The position numbers were made by a program, and so were the translations under genes. Below, in pieces: positions 8,296 through 17,105 of a DNA stretch of 64,000 nt. Source of the stretch: Aliitabrizicola sp031425325 (GTDB lineage Bacteria; Pseudomonadota; Alphaproteobacteria; Rhodobacterales; Rhodobacteraceae); NCBI GenBank assembly GCA_031425325.1, contig JANPJD010000064.1, positions 1 through 64,000 of the forward strand, written 5' to 3'. The notes under the pieces are model-generated. The model ran no database searches, was not told the DNA's origin, and was given only the letters and a program-made list of their open reading frames with translations. The number at the start of each line of letters is the position of its first letter. The stretch's first letter is position 1.

Positions 8296-9654
8296 CTACC
8301 AGCGGCGTTCGAAGCGGCGGCGCAACAGGATCGCCACGGCGTTCATGATGACAAGGAAGCCCAGCAGCACGATGATCGCACCCGAGGACCGCTCGATGAA
8401 GGCAGGGTCCGAGCGCGATGCCCAGGAATAGACCTGCACCGGAAGCGCCGTCGCGGGCTCGAGGAAACCTTGCATCGGTGCCGAGGGATAGTTCGCCACG
8501 AAGGCGACCATGCCGATCAGCAGAAGCGGGGCCGTCTCGCCCAGCGCGGTCGCAAGGCCAAGGATCGTCCCGGTCAGGATGCCCGGCATGGCAAGCGGCA
8601 AGACGTGATGGAACACCGTCTGCATCTTAGACGCCCCGACACCCAGAGCGGCATCGCGGATCGACGGAGGAACCGCCCGAAGCGAGGCGCGAGTCGAGAT
8701 GATGATGGTCGGCAGGGTCATCAGCGTTAGGACCAGAGCTCCCACCACGGACGAGGACTGGGGCAGACCCGCGAAGTTGATGAAGGCCGCAAGCCCGAGG
8801 ATACCGAAGACGATCGACGGCACCGCCGCAAGGTTCGAGATGTTGACCTCGATGATGTCCGTCAAGCGGTTCTTCGGCGCGAATTCCTCCAGGTAGATGG
8901 AGGCCGCGACCCCGATCGGCAAGGCCATGATCAGGACGAGCAGCATCATGTAGGCCGACCCGATGATCGCAACGCCGAGGCCGGCGGCTTCGGGTCGCTG
9001 GTCAGAGGCGTCGGGGTTGGTCAGGAACGACCAGTTGAAGGCCGAAGTCAGGATACCCGCCTCGCGCAGGCGGTCGGCAAGGTCAAGCTGTTCGGGCGAG
9101 ATCGCGGCATCGCGCAATGCCGTCTCACGCGTGACACGACCCTTGATGTAGCCGTCCAGACGTCCCGTGGCCAGAACGGTGACCTCAATCGTCTGGCCGA
9201 CCATCGAGGGGTCGGCCAGCACCTGGTTGCGAATGCGAGCCGGGGCGTCACGCGACAGAAGCGCGCCGATATCCGCGTCGGACACGCCCGTCGTGTCTAT
9301 CCCCTCGGCCACCACGTGTGCCTCGAGGGCCGCGCGCAGAAGGTTGCCGTAACCGATGGTGGTGACGCGGGCGAGGTCGTCGCGGTTGCGCGTTCCGCCC
9401 TCGTCGAGTTGCGCCTCGTCGAGCGTGACCGGAAAGGTCAGGCTCGCCTGAAAGAAGGCCGACGTGCCGTCACGGAAGATCGTGAACAGCATGACGAACA
9501 GGACCGCGAGGCTGAGGACGATGGCAGCCAGCCCGTAATACTTGAATCGGACTTCGGCGGCGTTGCGGCGACGCATCAGTGCGTCCTGAACGAGGATCGA
9601 CTTTCGCGGCGGATTGCCGGTCGCCGGCAGGCCGGAGGCGGTTGCATCGGTCAT
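8296..9654 (-). CDS. pstA: Phosphate ABC transporter permease PstA
   Basis: A 452-residue inner-membrane permease. I chose the ATG at 9652-9654 because it overlaps the pstC stop in an ATGA arrangement; an upstream start would add 18 residues and run back into pstC. An N-terminal helix at about residues 38-58 is followed by a roughly 150-residue hydrophilic domain of the kind found in alphaproteobacterial PstA (DUF3333-like). The permease core then has the loop RAVPPSIRDAALGVGASKMQ. It pairs with PstC. Confidence 0.93.
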   Translation of the reverse strand: MTDATASGLPATGNPPRKSILVQDALMRRRNAAEVRFKYYGLAAIVLSLAVLFVMLFTIFRDGTSAFFQASLTFPVTLDEAQLDEGGTRNRDDLARVTTIGYGNLLRAALEAHVVAEGIDTTGVSDADIGALLSRDAPARIRNQVLADPSMVGQTIEVTVLATGRLDGYIKGRVTRETALRDAAISPEQLDLADRLREAGILTSAFNWSFLTNPDASDQRPEAAGLGVAIIGSAYMMLLVLIMALPIGVAASIYLEEFAPKNRLTDIIEVNISNLAAVPSIVFGILGLAAFINFAGLPQSSSVVGALVLTLMTLPTIIISTRASLRAVPPSIRDAALGVGASKMQTVFHHVLPLAMPGILTGTILGLATALGETAPLLLIGMVAFVANYPSAPMQGFLEPATALPVQVYSWASRSDPAFIERSSGAIIVLLGFLVIMNAVAILLRRRFERRW

Positions 9655-11111
9655 TCGTACTGCTCCCGGTAGCGACGCACGATGATGAGTGCGAGAATGT
9701 TCAGACAAAGCGTGATGACGAAAAGGCTCATCCCGAGCGCAAAGGCGACGAGCGTTTCAGGCGAGTTGAATTCGGTATCGCCGGTCAGCTGGCTCACGAT
9801 CTTGACGGTGATCGTCGTCATCGCCTCGAACGGGTTCAGGCCCAGCCGCGCTGCGGCCCCGGCACCCATGGTCACGATCATCGTCTCGCCGATGGCCCGC
9901 GACGCCGCCATCAGGATGGCCCCGACGATTCCGGGCAGCGCGGCGGGCAGCACGACCTGTCGGATCGTCTCGGACCGGGTCGCTCCCAGACCGAGCGAGC
10001 CGTCCCGCATCGACTGGGGAACAGCGTTGATTATGTCGTCCGACAGCGACGAGATGAAAGGGATGTTGAGGATGCCGATGACAATGCCCGCCGTCATGAC
10101 GGAAGAGCCCGAGTTTCCAAGCCCGAAGGGTTGCGCGAAGTAATCGCGCAGGAACGGGCCGACCGTCACAAGGGCGAAAAGTCCGAACACCACGGTCGGG
10201 ATGCCCGCGATGATCTCGATCAGCGGCTTCACGATCGATCGGACACGGGGGCTGGCATATTCGGCCAGATAGATCGCCGCAAAGACGCCGATCGGAATTG
10301 CGACCACCATCGCGACGAAGCTGATGTAGAGGGTGCCCCAAAGCAAAGGCAGGATCCCGAGTTCGCTGTTCCCCCGGAAGTTGGGCGACCAGGTCAGGCC
10401 GAAGAAGAAATCCCCTGCCGGATACAGCGTGAAGAACCGCAGCGACTCGGACAGCATCGAGACGACGATGCCGACCGTCGTCATAATCGCGATCGACGAC
10501 GCAAGCATCAGAAGGCCAAGGCTTACACTCTCGACCCGGTTACGAGCCCGAAACGCAGGCTCCGTAGCCTTGACGGCGTAGACGAAGCCCCCGATGGCGA
10601 GCAGAAATACAAGGATCGAGCGCCCGATCGCGCCGAAGCGGGCGATTTGACGGTACTCTTGCGCGGCGACCAGAACCTCGGGCGAAACTTCAGCACCAAG
10701 CGCCACACCGACTGCAGCCAGACTTTCCCGAACATTCGTGACTTCGGTGCGGATCTGTCCTGCTTCCTCGTCGGTCAGCGCGCCCTGCGCGACTGCCACG
10801 TCCAGTCCGCCTGCAACCCGGCGAACGTCCGCCATAACCAGCGTCATCGCACTGTCGGTCTCGACCAACTCGGCGGGAAAGTTGTCCCTGACGCTTTGCT
10901 CGATGACCATCGGCTGCAAGATCAGCCAGACCGCGAGGCCAAGCAGCGACGGAACCGCCACCATGACGACCCCGTGCCACCCGTGGTAGGACGGAAGCGA
11001 GTGCAGATCTCGGACGTTGCCCTGGACCGAAGCAACTGCCCGCTGACGGCAGACGAGAAAAGCGGCGACTGCCAGCACCAGAACAAAGGATACAAGAAAG
11101 AACACTGACAT
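9651..11111 (-). CDS. pstC: Phosphate ABC transporter permease PstC
   Basis: A 486-residue permease counted from the ATG at 11109-11111 (MSVFFLVSFVLVL), which has a G-rich site just upstream; an ATG six codons earlier (11127-11129) is also possible. The N-terminal third is an extra region with helices and a hydrophilic segment. The core contains YLAEYASPRVRSIVKP and the coupling loop VPQSMRDGSLGLGATRSE. It overlaps pstA by 4 bp and follows pstS after a hairpin. It forms the membrane channel with PstA. Confidence 0.93.
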   Translation of the reverse strand: MSVFFLVSFVLVLAVAAFLVCRQRAVASVQGNVRDLHSLPSYHGWHGVVMVAVPSLLGLAVWLILQPMVIEQSVRDNFPAELVETDSAMTLVMADVRRVAGGLDVAVAQGALTDEEAGQIRTEVTNVRESLAAVGVALGAEVSPEVLVAAQEYRQIARFGAIGRSILVFLLAIGGFVYAVKATEPAFRARNRVESVSLGLLMLASSIAIMTTVGIVVSMLSESLRFFTLYPAGDFFFGLTWSPNFRGNSELGILPLLWGTLYISFVAMVVAIPIGVFAAIYLAEYASPRVRSIVKPLIEIIAGIPTVVFGLFALVTVGPFLRDYFAQPFGLGNSGSSVMTAGIVIGILNIPFISSLSDDIINAVPQSMRDGSLGLGATRSETIRQVVLPAALPGIVGAILMAASRAIGETMIVTMGAGAAARLGLNPFEAMTTITVKIVSQLTGDTEFNSPETLVAFALGMSLFVITLCLNILALIIVRRYREQYE

Positions 11112-11137
11112 GCCGCCCCCGCGAGACATGAGAAAGA

Positions 11138-11161
11138 GGGCGGCGCGCAGTTGCGCCGCCC
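11138..11161 (-). terminator. Attenuating hairpin between pstS and pstC
   Basis: GGGCGGCGC (11138-11146) and GCGCCGCCC (11153-11161) are perfectly complementary around a 6-nt loop. On the minus strand the stem is followed by CTCTTTCTC, a weak T-rich tract. The location directly after pstS suggests partial termination that keeps PstS in excess over the membrane subunits. Confidence 0.65.
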
Positions 11162-11171
11162 CGTCGTCTGC

Positions 11172-12209
11172 TTACTCCAGCGGAGCCATCGGCGTGCGGC
11201 TGGCGACCATTTCCTGGGTCGCGGCAAGCTCGGGATCGGACACAAGGCCATAGGCCGCGAGCGGGCCGTTCGGGCCTGCCATATCGTCCGAGACGAAGAA
11301 CTCGACGTACTCTTTCAGGCCGGGGATCACGTCAAGATGCGCCGACTTGACGTAGAAGTACAGCGGACGCGACACGGGATACTCGCCCGAAGCGATGCTC
11401 TCGGTCGAGGGCACCACGCCGTCCATCGTCGCCACGCGAAGCTTGTTGGTGTTGTTCTGGTAGAACGACAGGCCGAACACGCCGATAGCGTTCTTGTCGG
11501 TATCCAGACGCGCCAACGTCTCGGTGTAGTCGCCGTCGATGTCGACGTTCTTGCCATCGGTGCGAAGCTTGGCACAGGCCTCTTCGGCTGCGTCTTCGTC
11601 CATTCCGCCGTCCATGAAGGCTTTCATCGCGCCGCTGTCTTCGCAGCCCTTGATGATCACGCGGGTGTCGAAGACTTCGCGCGTCCCGTGCTTGGTGCCG
11701 GGCGAAAGAACGAGGATCGGCTGATCGGGAAGCGCGGGGTTCACTGCGCTCCACGTTGCGTTCGAGTTGGCGACGATCGCGCCATCCTTGAGCACCTGTG
11801 CGGCGACTGCGTTGTAGATGTCGGCGGCCGTGAAGGCGAACTCGGGGCCATCCACGCTCGAGGCGAACACGATGCCGTCATAGCCGAAGCGAACTTCCAT
11901 GACGTCGGTGACGCCGTTGGCGGCACAGTTGTCGAGGTCTTTCTGGGTGATCCGGCTCGACGAGTTCGCGATGTCGACGGTGTTCTCGCCAACGCCTTCG
12001 CACATCTTCTGGCGTCCGGCACCCGAGCCGCCGCCTTCTACGACTGGCGTCGGGAAGTCGAAGTTCTCGCCAAAGGCCTCGGCGACAATCGTCGCATAGG
12101 GCAGCACGGTCGAAGAACCGGTGATCTGCACCTGATCGCGTGCCATCGCGGCCCCAGCCGATACGGCGCCGATCGCCAGCACCGATACGGTGAGCTTCAT
12201 GAATGTCAT
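11172..12209 (-). CDS. pstS: Phosphate-binding periplasmic protein PstS
   Basis: A 345-residue protein that captures phosphate for PstCAB. The ATG at 12207-12209 has an AGGAGA ribosome site; an ATG three codons later is an alternative. A Sec signal peptide ends near AMARDQ, and the mature protein begins with VQITGSSTVLPYATIVAEAF, the phosphate-binding PstS motif. EGGGSGAGRQKMCEG, NSSSRI and the late SPGTKHGTREVF segment also fit. It is the first gene of the operon, with a strong Pho box 77-109 bp upstream. Confidence 0.96.
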   Translation of the reverse strand: MTFMKLTVSVLAIGAVSAGAAMARDQVQITGSSTVLPYATIVAEAFGENFDFPTPVVEGGGSGAGRQKMCEGVGENTVDIANSSSRITQKDLDNCAANGVTDVMEVRFGYDGIVFASSVDGPEFAFTAADIYNAVAAQVLKDGAIVANSNATWSAVNPALPDQPILVLSPGTKHGTREVFDTRVIIKGCEDSGAMKAFMDGGMDEDAAEEACAKLRTDGKNVDIDGDYTETLARLDTDKNAIGVFGLSFYQNNTNKLRVATMDGVVPSTESIASGEYPVSRPLYFYVKSAHLDVIPGLKEYVEFFVSDDMAGPNGPLAAYGLVSDPELAATQEMVASRTPMAPLE

Positions 12210-12285
12210 GGGAGTCTCCTGTTTGGACAGTCAGCGGGCGTCGTTCTGAGCCCTCGGGGCAGGCGATACCGGGCTTGGAAAACAC

Positions 12286-12318
12286 AAATGTAATGTTTTT
12301 GTAAAAGTAATATGACAA
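12286..12318 (-). promoter_or_regulatory. PhoB box upstream of pstS
   Basis: Three tandem 11-bp units read on the minus strand: TTGTCATATTA, CTTTTACAAAA and ACATTACATTT. The first matches the CTGTCAT core at six of seven positions, and each unit carries the A/T-rich 4-bp spacer expected of Pho boxes. The element is A/T-rich in otherwise GC-rich DNA and lies 77 bp before the pstS start, so PhoB activation of pstSCAB-phoU-phoB is very likely. Confidence 0.85.
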
Positions 12319-12346
12319 CTCGCGGCGAGCTGGCCCGCTCGGATGG

Positions 12347-13381
12347 CTAAAGGCTGGCCTCGACACGGAAGCCCTCGGGGATGCGATCCACCCCGTCCAG
12401 CACAAGGTCTGCCATGACCTCGGCCACCGCCGGGGCCATCCCGAAGCCGATCTTGAACCCTCCGTTTGCGATGAACTGCCCCGGTCGGCCCGGCCAGGGC
12501 CCCAGCATCGGGGCACGGCTGCGCGCGCGCGGGCGCAGCCCGGCCCAGCGAAGCTCGACCGGCGCCCCTGCGAGCCAGGGACAAAGCGAAACCGCAGCAA
12601 CGTGCAGCGCCTCGAGGCGGTGATCCGTCGAGGCCGGATCGGTCCAGTCGTTTTCGCTGGTCGAGCCGAGGGCCACGGTGCCGTCAGCATGGGGCACGAT
12701 GTAAAGCCCGTCCGCGAAGACCTGCGGCGCGGCGCGGGCCTCGTGCCGCAGAAGCATCGCCTGCCCCTTGACGCCCACCCCTGCCGCCCGCCCCGCCCCG
12801 GACAAGGCCGCAAGCCCGGCGACCCCGGTCGCCCAGACGACGGGTCCCGCCTCTTCCGCCTCTCCGGTGACGACCTCGCCGCCCAGCGCCCGGACGGCAC
12901 CCGCAAGGGACGCGAGCGCGGCACGAGGGGCGATGCGCGCGGTCAGGCTGTCGTGCAGCATCCAGCCGGACGGACTTGCGGGCACATCTGCTCCGCTCGC
13001 GGGCACTACGGTCCACGACGCAGCACCGCGCCAGTGCCGGGCCGCGCCCGCCGCGCGCAAGCGGGCCTGTTCTACGGCATCATCATCGGCCAGCGGCTGA
13101 AGCCTGCCCGTCCGGCCATAGCCCGAGGCGAGGCCCGAGGCAGCGTCCACCGCTGCCCACCAGCCCTCTGCCATCAGAAGGCTGTCGAGCTGAAACTGCT
13201 TCTTCTCGTTCCATTGGTCGGGCACATGCGGGGCAAGCGCGCCAACCACGCCGCCGCTTGCCCCGGCACCGATCCCGACGCTGTCGATCACCCGGACGCG
13301 GGCCCCGCGCCGGGCGGCGGCCCAGGCGACCGACAGGCCGAAGATGCCCGCCCCGCGCACTGTCAGATCCGGCCTTGCCAT
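12347..13381 (-). CDS. FAD-dependent oxidoreductase (DAO family), probable stand-alone MnmC1-type oxidase
   Basis: A 344-residue flavoprotein starting at the ATG at 13379-13381. The dinucleotide-binding loop GAGIFG is at residues 10-15. It is followed by GIGAGASGGVVGALAPHVP, the segment that in MnmC and related amine oxidases covers the flavin, and the C-terminus has NGGFKIGFGMAP. The gene is divergent from mnmD, the other half of the MnmC enzyme. I infer that it removes the carboxymethyl group from cmnm5s2U34 in tRNA, but a generic amino-acid or amine oxidase role is possible. It lies 28 bp from the region upstream of the pstS Pho box. Confidence 0.75.
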   Translation of the reverse strand: MARPDLTVRGAGIFGLSVAWAAARRGARVRVIDSVGIGAGASGGVVGALAPHVPDQWNEKKQFQLDSLLMAEGWWAAVDAASGLASGYGRTGRLQPLADDDAVEQARLRAAGAARHWRGAASWTVVPASGADVPASPSGWMLHDSLTARIAPRAALASLAGAVRALGGEVVTGEAEEAGPVVWATGVAGLAALSGAGRAAGVGVKGQAMLLRHEARAAPQVFADGLYIVPHADGTVALGSTSENDWTDPASTDHRLEALHVAAVSLCPWLAGAPVELRWAGLRPRARSRAPMLGPWPGRPGQFIANGGFKIGFGMAPAVAEVMADLVLDGVDRIPEGFRVEASL

Positions 13382-13429
13382 CCCTCTGGCCCTTGCACAT
13401 TGTCCGCCGCGCATCCGGGTGTAGGGCAA

Positions 13430-14110
13430 ATGTCGGACATCGACCAGACGGCGGACATTGGCTGGACAGAGGGTGGCGTTCCCGTCTCGATCCGGTTCGA
13501 CGATCCCTATTTCTCGCTGCAAGGCGGCCTGGACGAGACGCGTCACGTCTTTCTGGCGGGCAATAGCCTGCCCGAGCGGTTCGTCCCCGGATTCCAGATC
13601 GCCGAACTTGGCTTCGGCAGCGGGCTCAACCTGCTGGCGACGGTGCTGGCCTGGCGCGACAGCGGCACGGCGGGGGTGCTGCACTACACTTCATTCGAAC
13701 TGCATCCGATGGCAGCCCCCGACCTTGCCCGCGCCCTGGCGGCCTTTCCCGAAGCCGAGGCGATTGCCGGGCCTTTCCTCGAGGCTTGGGCGGCGGGCGA
13801 GCGGCGCTTCGCGCTGCACGGCGTATTCGCGGAGGTCGTCGTCGGCGACGCGCGCGACACGCTGCCCCGCTGGCAAGGTCAGGCGGATGCCTGGTTCCTC
13901 GACGGCTTCGCACCCGCGAAAAACCCCGAGCTTTGGTCCGGCCCGCTTCTGGCCGAGGTCGCGCGCCATACCCGTCCCGGCGGCACTTTCGCAAGCTACA
14001 CGGCCGCGGGCCATGTCCGCCGCGCCCTGACCGATGCGGGCTTTGCGGTCGAGCGTCGGCCCGGCTTCGGCCGCAAGCGCCACATGACCACCGGGGTCTT
14101 GCGGGGATGA
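13430..14110 (+). CDS. mnmD: tRNA 5-methylaminomethyl-2-thiouridine methyltransferase MnmD
   Basis: A 226-residue methyltransferase from ATG 13430. It matches the N-terminal half of MnmC: DDPYFSLQGGLDETRHVFLAGN, the SAM-binding ELGFGSGLNLL at residues 59-69, and WFLDGFAPAKNPELW with the late GFGRKRHMT end. It methylates nm5s2U34 to mnm5s2U34 in the tRNA wobble position. In many bacteria it is fused to an FAD oxidase; here it stands alone, 48 bp from a divergent FAD oxidase gene. Its stop overlaps the next gene in an ATGA arrangement. Confidence 0.9.
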   Translation: MSDIDQTADIGWTEGGVPVSIRFDDPYFSLQGGLDETRHVFLAGNSLPERFVPGFQIAELGFGSGLNLLATVLAWRDSGTAGVLHYTSFELHPMAAPDLARALAAFPEAEAIAGPFLEAWAAGERRFALHGVFAEVVVGDARDTLPRWQGQADAWFLDGFAPAKNPELWSGPLLAEVARHTRPGGTFASYTAAGHVRRALTDAGFAVERRPGFGRKRHMTTGVLRG

Positions 14111-14988
14111 GCCGGAACCGCTCGCTCGGGATTGCGCTGATGATCGCGGCAGTCTTCACCTTCTCGGTGCAGGACGCGCTCTCGAAGCATCTGGCGGCGA
14201 ATTACAACACGCTGATGGTCGTGATGATCCGCTACTGGTTCTTCGCGGCCTTCGTCGTCACGCTTGCCCTGCGCCGTCCGGGCGGCTTTCGACAAGGCAC
14301 CCTCACCCGCCATCCCTGGCTGCATCTGGCCCGCGCGGCCTTCCTGATCGCGGAGATCTGCCTGATCGTCACGTCCTATACCCTGATCGGCCTGATCGAG
14401 ACGCACGCCGTCTTTGCCGTCTGCCCGCTGCTGATCGCGGCCCTCTCGGTTCCGCTGCTGGGGGAAAGGGTGTCACCCGGTCAGTGGGCGGCCATCGCGG
14501 CGGGGATGCTGGGGGTGCTGGTGATCCTGCGACCGGGGTCGGGGGTGTTTTCGGTCGCGGCCCTTCTACCCTTGGCGTCGGCTTCCCTCTTCGCACTTTA
14601 CTCGATCCTTACCCGCAAGGCGACGCAGTCCGAGGATGCCTTCCTCAGCCTGTTCTGGTCGGGCGTGATGGGGGCGGGCCTGATCACCTTCGTCGGCATG
14701 CCGCAATGGGAACCGATGAGTGCGCCTGACTGGGGCTGGATGACGCTTTACGGGGCGATGGCCGTGCTTGCCAACTGGATGCTGATCAAGTGCTACGAGG
14801 CCGCCGAGGCGAGCGCGGTGCAGCCCTTCGCCTATCTTCAGATCGTGTTCGTCAGCATCGTGGGCGTCGTCGTATTCGGCGAGACGCTTGAGACGCACGT
14901 CGTCATCGGGGCCGCCATCGTCGTCGCGGCGGGCCTTGCCTCGCTGGCGCTTGGGCGGGTGCGGGCGGACGTCCGGCCCGTCGAATAG
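14107..14988 (+). CDS. DMT superfamily (EamA) transporter
   Basis: A 293-residue membrane protein with about ten hydrophobic helices arranged as two EamA repeats; GERVSPGQWAAIAAGMLGVLVILRP closes the first and VVVFGETLETHVVIGAAIVVAAG the second. The start at ATG 14107 overlaps mnmD by 4 bp. Such proteins export metabolites or amino acids; the substrate is unknown. The gene is convergent with slt, with one base between their stops. A second DMT protein is encoded 3 kb away, on the far side of dapA. Confidence 0.88.
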   Translation: MSRNRSLGIALMIAAVFTFSVQDALSKHLAANYNTLMVVMIRYWFFAAFVVTLALRRPGGFRQGTLTRHPWLHLARAAFLIAEICLIVTSYTLIGLIETHAVFAVCPLLIAALSVPLLGERVSPGQWAAIAAGMLGVLVILRPGSGVFSVAALLPLASASLFALYSILTRKATQSEDAFLSLFWSGVMGAGLITFVGMPQWEPMSAPDWGWMTLYGAMAVLANWMLIKCYEAAEASAVQPFAYLQIVFVSIVGVVVFGETLETHVVIGAAIVVAAGLASLALGRVRADVRPVE

Positions 14989-14989
14989 C

Positions 14990-16945
14990 CTAGCCCTTAA
15001 GCTCGCCCGTCAGGTCGACGGGGCCGACTGCCCCCTTCAGCTTGGCGCGGTAGATCACCACCGACTCGGCCACGCGCATCACATAGGTGCGCGTCTCGGC
15101 GAAAGGGATCATCTCGACCCAGTCCACCACATCGACATCCGGTCGGCGCGGGTCGCCGAACTGCTCGATCCAGGTGCGCGGACGGCCTGGACCGGCGTTG
15201 TAGCCCGCAGCGATCAGCGCGATTGACGGCCCGAACTCGTCAAGAAGCACCTTGAGGTAGGCGCCGCCGAGCGCCGCGTTATAGGCCGGGTCCGACGTAA
15301 GCCGCGCCTTGACGTACGGCTTGCCCAGCTTGTCCGCCATCATGCTGGCGGTCCCCGGCATCACCTGCATCAACCCCTGCGCGCCCGCCGGACTGACCAC
15401 ATGCGGATCGAACTCGCTTTCCCGCCGGGCGATCGACAGGGCCAGCGCGCGGCTGACGGGCAGGCCGTCGGGCACCAGGCCCGTCACGGGGAAATAGGCG
15501 CGCGGCACGATGACGCCGCGCTCGGCGGCCTTCTTGCCGATCAGCACCGCAAGATGCGGCTCGTCCCGCGCCAGCGCCATCTCGCCAAGCTGGGCGAGTT
15601 CCTGCGGCGACAGGCCCTCGGCCAGATGCAGAAGGAAGCGCTCCGCCTCGGCGGCGCTGCCCGCCCTTTGCAGCAGATCCGCCGCCTGAAAGACCGACGA
15701 GCGTGTAAAGGCCGCACCCTGCCAGTCGGCCAGCGCGTCTTGTCCGATCGCCGAGGCGCGCAGGGGGATGCCCGCGCGCTCGGATGCCAGAAGGCCGTAA
15801 TAGGCGGTCTGATGCTCGGCGGCGCGCGCATAGGCGGCCTGCGCCTCCGCGGTTCGGCCCAGCGCCTCCAAGGCACGACCCTGCCAATACTGCGCGCGCG
15901 ACAGGCTGATGGGCGTCGCCACAGCGGACTCGAGCGACTGGAAATGCCGCAGCGCCACCTCGGCCTCGGACAGGAAGCGCAAGGCCACGAAGCCCGCAAC
16001 AAACTCGAGGTCGGCATAATCGCTGCCACCCACGAGATGATGCGACGCGGCGATCCGGTAGGCGAGGCGGGTCTCTCCGTCGCGCAGCATCCGGCGGGCC
16101 AGAAGCGCCCGGCGGTCGGCCCAGGCCTCGGGGCGGCCAAGGGTCTGCGCGCTCTCGCTCGCCTCGACGATCAGGCTTGCCGCGTCTGGGTAGCGGTCCT
16201 TTCGCATCCGCCAGACGAAGCGCTCGTAAAGCAGGCCGGGATCGCGGGCGAGCGACGCGGGGACGGCATCGACGCGGGCATCGACGCCCGGCCCATCAGC
16301 CTGCAAGGCAAGCCGCGCCTGGGCCAGCCGTTGCAGATCGGGACCGACCCGGTCGAGCATTCGCTGCGCCTCGGCGGCGTCACCGTCCCAGAGCAGCCGG
16401 TCAAGCCGCGTCGCGTGGACCGCCGCCAGTGCATTGGGATAGGCCGCAAGCAGGGCCGCCTCTTGCTCGGCGTTGAAGGACAGCGCGATCCAGCTGCGGA
16501 TCGCCTCGGCGGTCGCCTCTTCGGCGCGGCCGGTCGCCTGATAGGCGCGGATCAACGCAAAGGCACCTTCGACCGTCTGCGGCTGACCCGCCGCAAACCA
16601 TTGCAGCACCCGCTCTGGCGTGTCGGAGCGGGCAACCGCCGCCTCGCCCTCGCGCCGCAGCAGGGGAAGGCCCGGCCAGTCGGGGCGGCGGGCGAGAAAC
16701 TCCTCGTACTCGCCAAGGGTGCCCTCGCCGCCCCGCAGACGCTGCCACGCGATTATGTCCCGCCCGATAGCCCCTTCGGCGATGCCCAGCGCCCCGTCCC
16801 AGTTCCCGAGCGCACCTTCGGCCATCGCGACACGCAGGGCGCGCGCCTCGTCGGCCTGCGCGGTCACGGCGCAAAGTGCCAAAACCAGTCCGCAGACCAT
16901 TCGGCGGGCAAGGGCGGGCAGAAGGGAACGGAACGGTCTTGGCAT
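14990..16945 (-). CDS. slt: Soluble lytic murein transglycosylase (Slt70-like)
   Basis: A 651-residue periplasmic enzyme that cleaves the MurNAc-GlcNAc bond with formation of 1,6-anhydroMurNAc. I used the ATG at 16943-16945, giving a basic N-terminus and signal peptide ending near TAQADEA. Residues to about 490 form an alpha-helical superhelix rich in Ala and Leu. The catalytic SLT domain follows with E509 in RRESEFDP, then GAQGLMQVMPGTA and AAGYNAGPGR. It is divergent from dapA, a common neighbour in this family of bacteria. Confidence 0.93.
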   Translation of the reverse strand: MPRPFRSLLPALARRMVCGLVLALCAVTAQADEARALRVAMAEGALGNWDGALGIAEGAIGRDIIAWQRLRGGEGTLGEYEEFLARRPDWPGLPLLRREGEAAVARSDTPERVLQWFAAGQPQTVEGAFALIRAYQATGRAEEATAEAIRSWIALSFNAEQEAALLAAYPNALAAVHATRLDRLLWDGDAAEAQRMLDRVGPDLQRLAQARLALQADGPGVDARVDAVPASLARDPGLLYERFVWRMRKDRYPDAASLIVEASESAQTLGRPEAWADRRALLARRMLRDGETRLAYRIAASHHLVGGSDYADLEFVAGFVALRFLSEAEVALRHFQSLESAVATPISLSRAQYWQGRALEALGRTAEAQAAYARAAEHQTAYYGLLASERAGIPLRASAIGQDALADWQGAAFTRSSVFQAADLLQRAGSAAEAERFLLHLAEGLSPQELAQLGEMALARDEPHLAVLIGKKAAERGVIVPRAYFPVTGLVPDGLPVSRALALSIARRESEFDPHVVSPAGAQGLMQVMPGTASMMADKLGKPYVKARLTSDPAYNAALGGAYLKVLLDEFGPSIALIAAGYNAGPGRPRTWIEQFGDPRRPDVDVVDWVEMIPFAETRTYVMRVAESVVIYRAKLKGAVGPVDLTGELKG

Positions 16946-17105
16946 GGCGCGGTTTTGCCCGCAGCCCGGCGCGCCCGCAACACACAATCGCGCCAAGTGG
17001 CGATCCGGGGCACCGCTGTTGGCAACGCCCCTGCCGCCCGCTAGGAAGGCCCCGACCGGGCCCGACCGACTCAGGTGTCAGACCCCAGCGGAGGAGATGC
17101 GTGCC

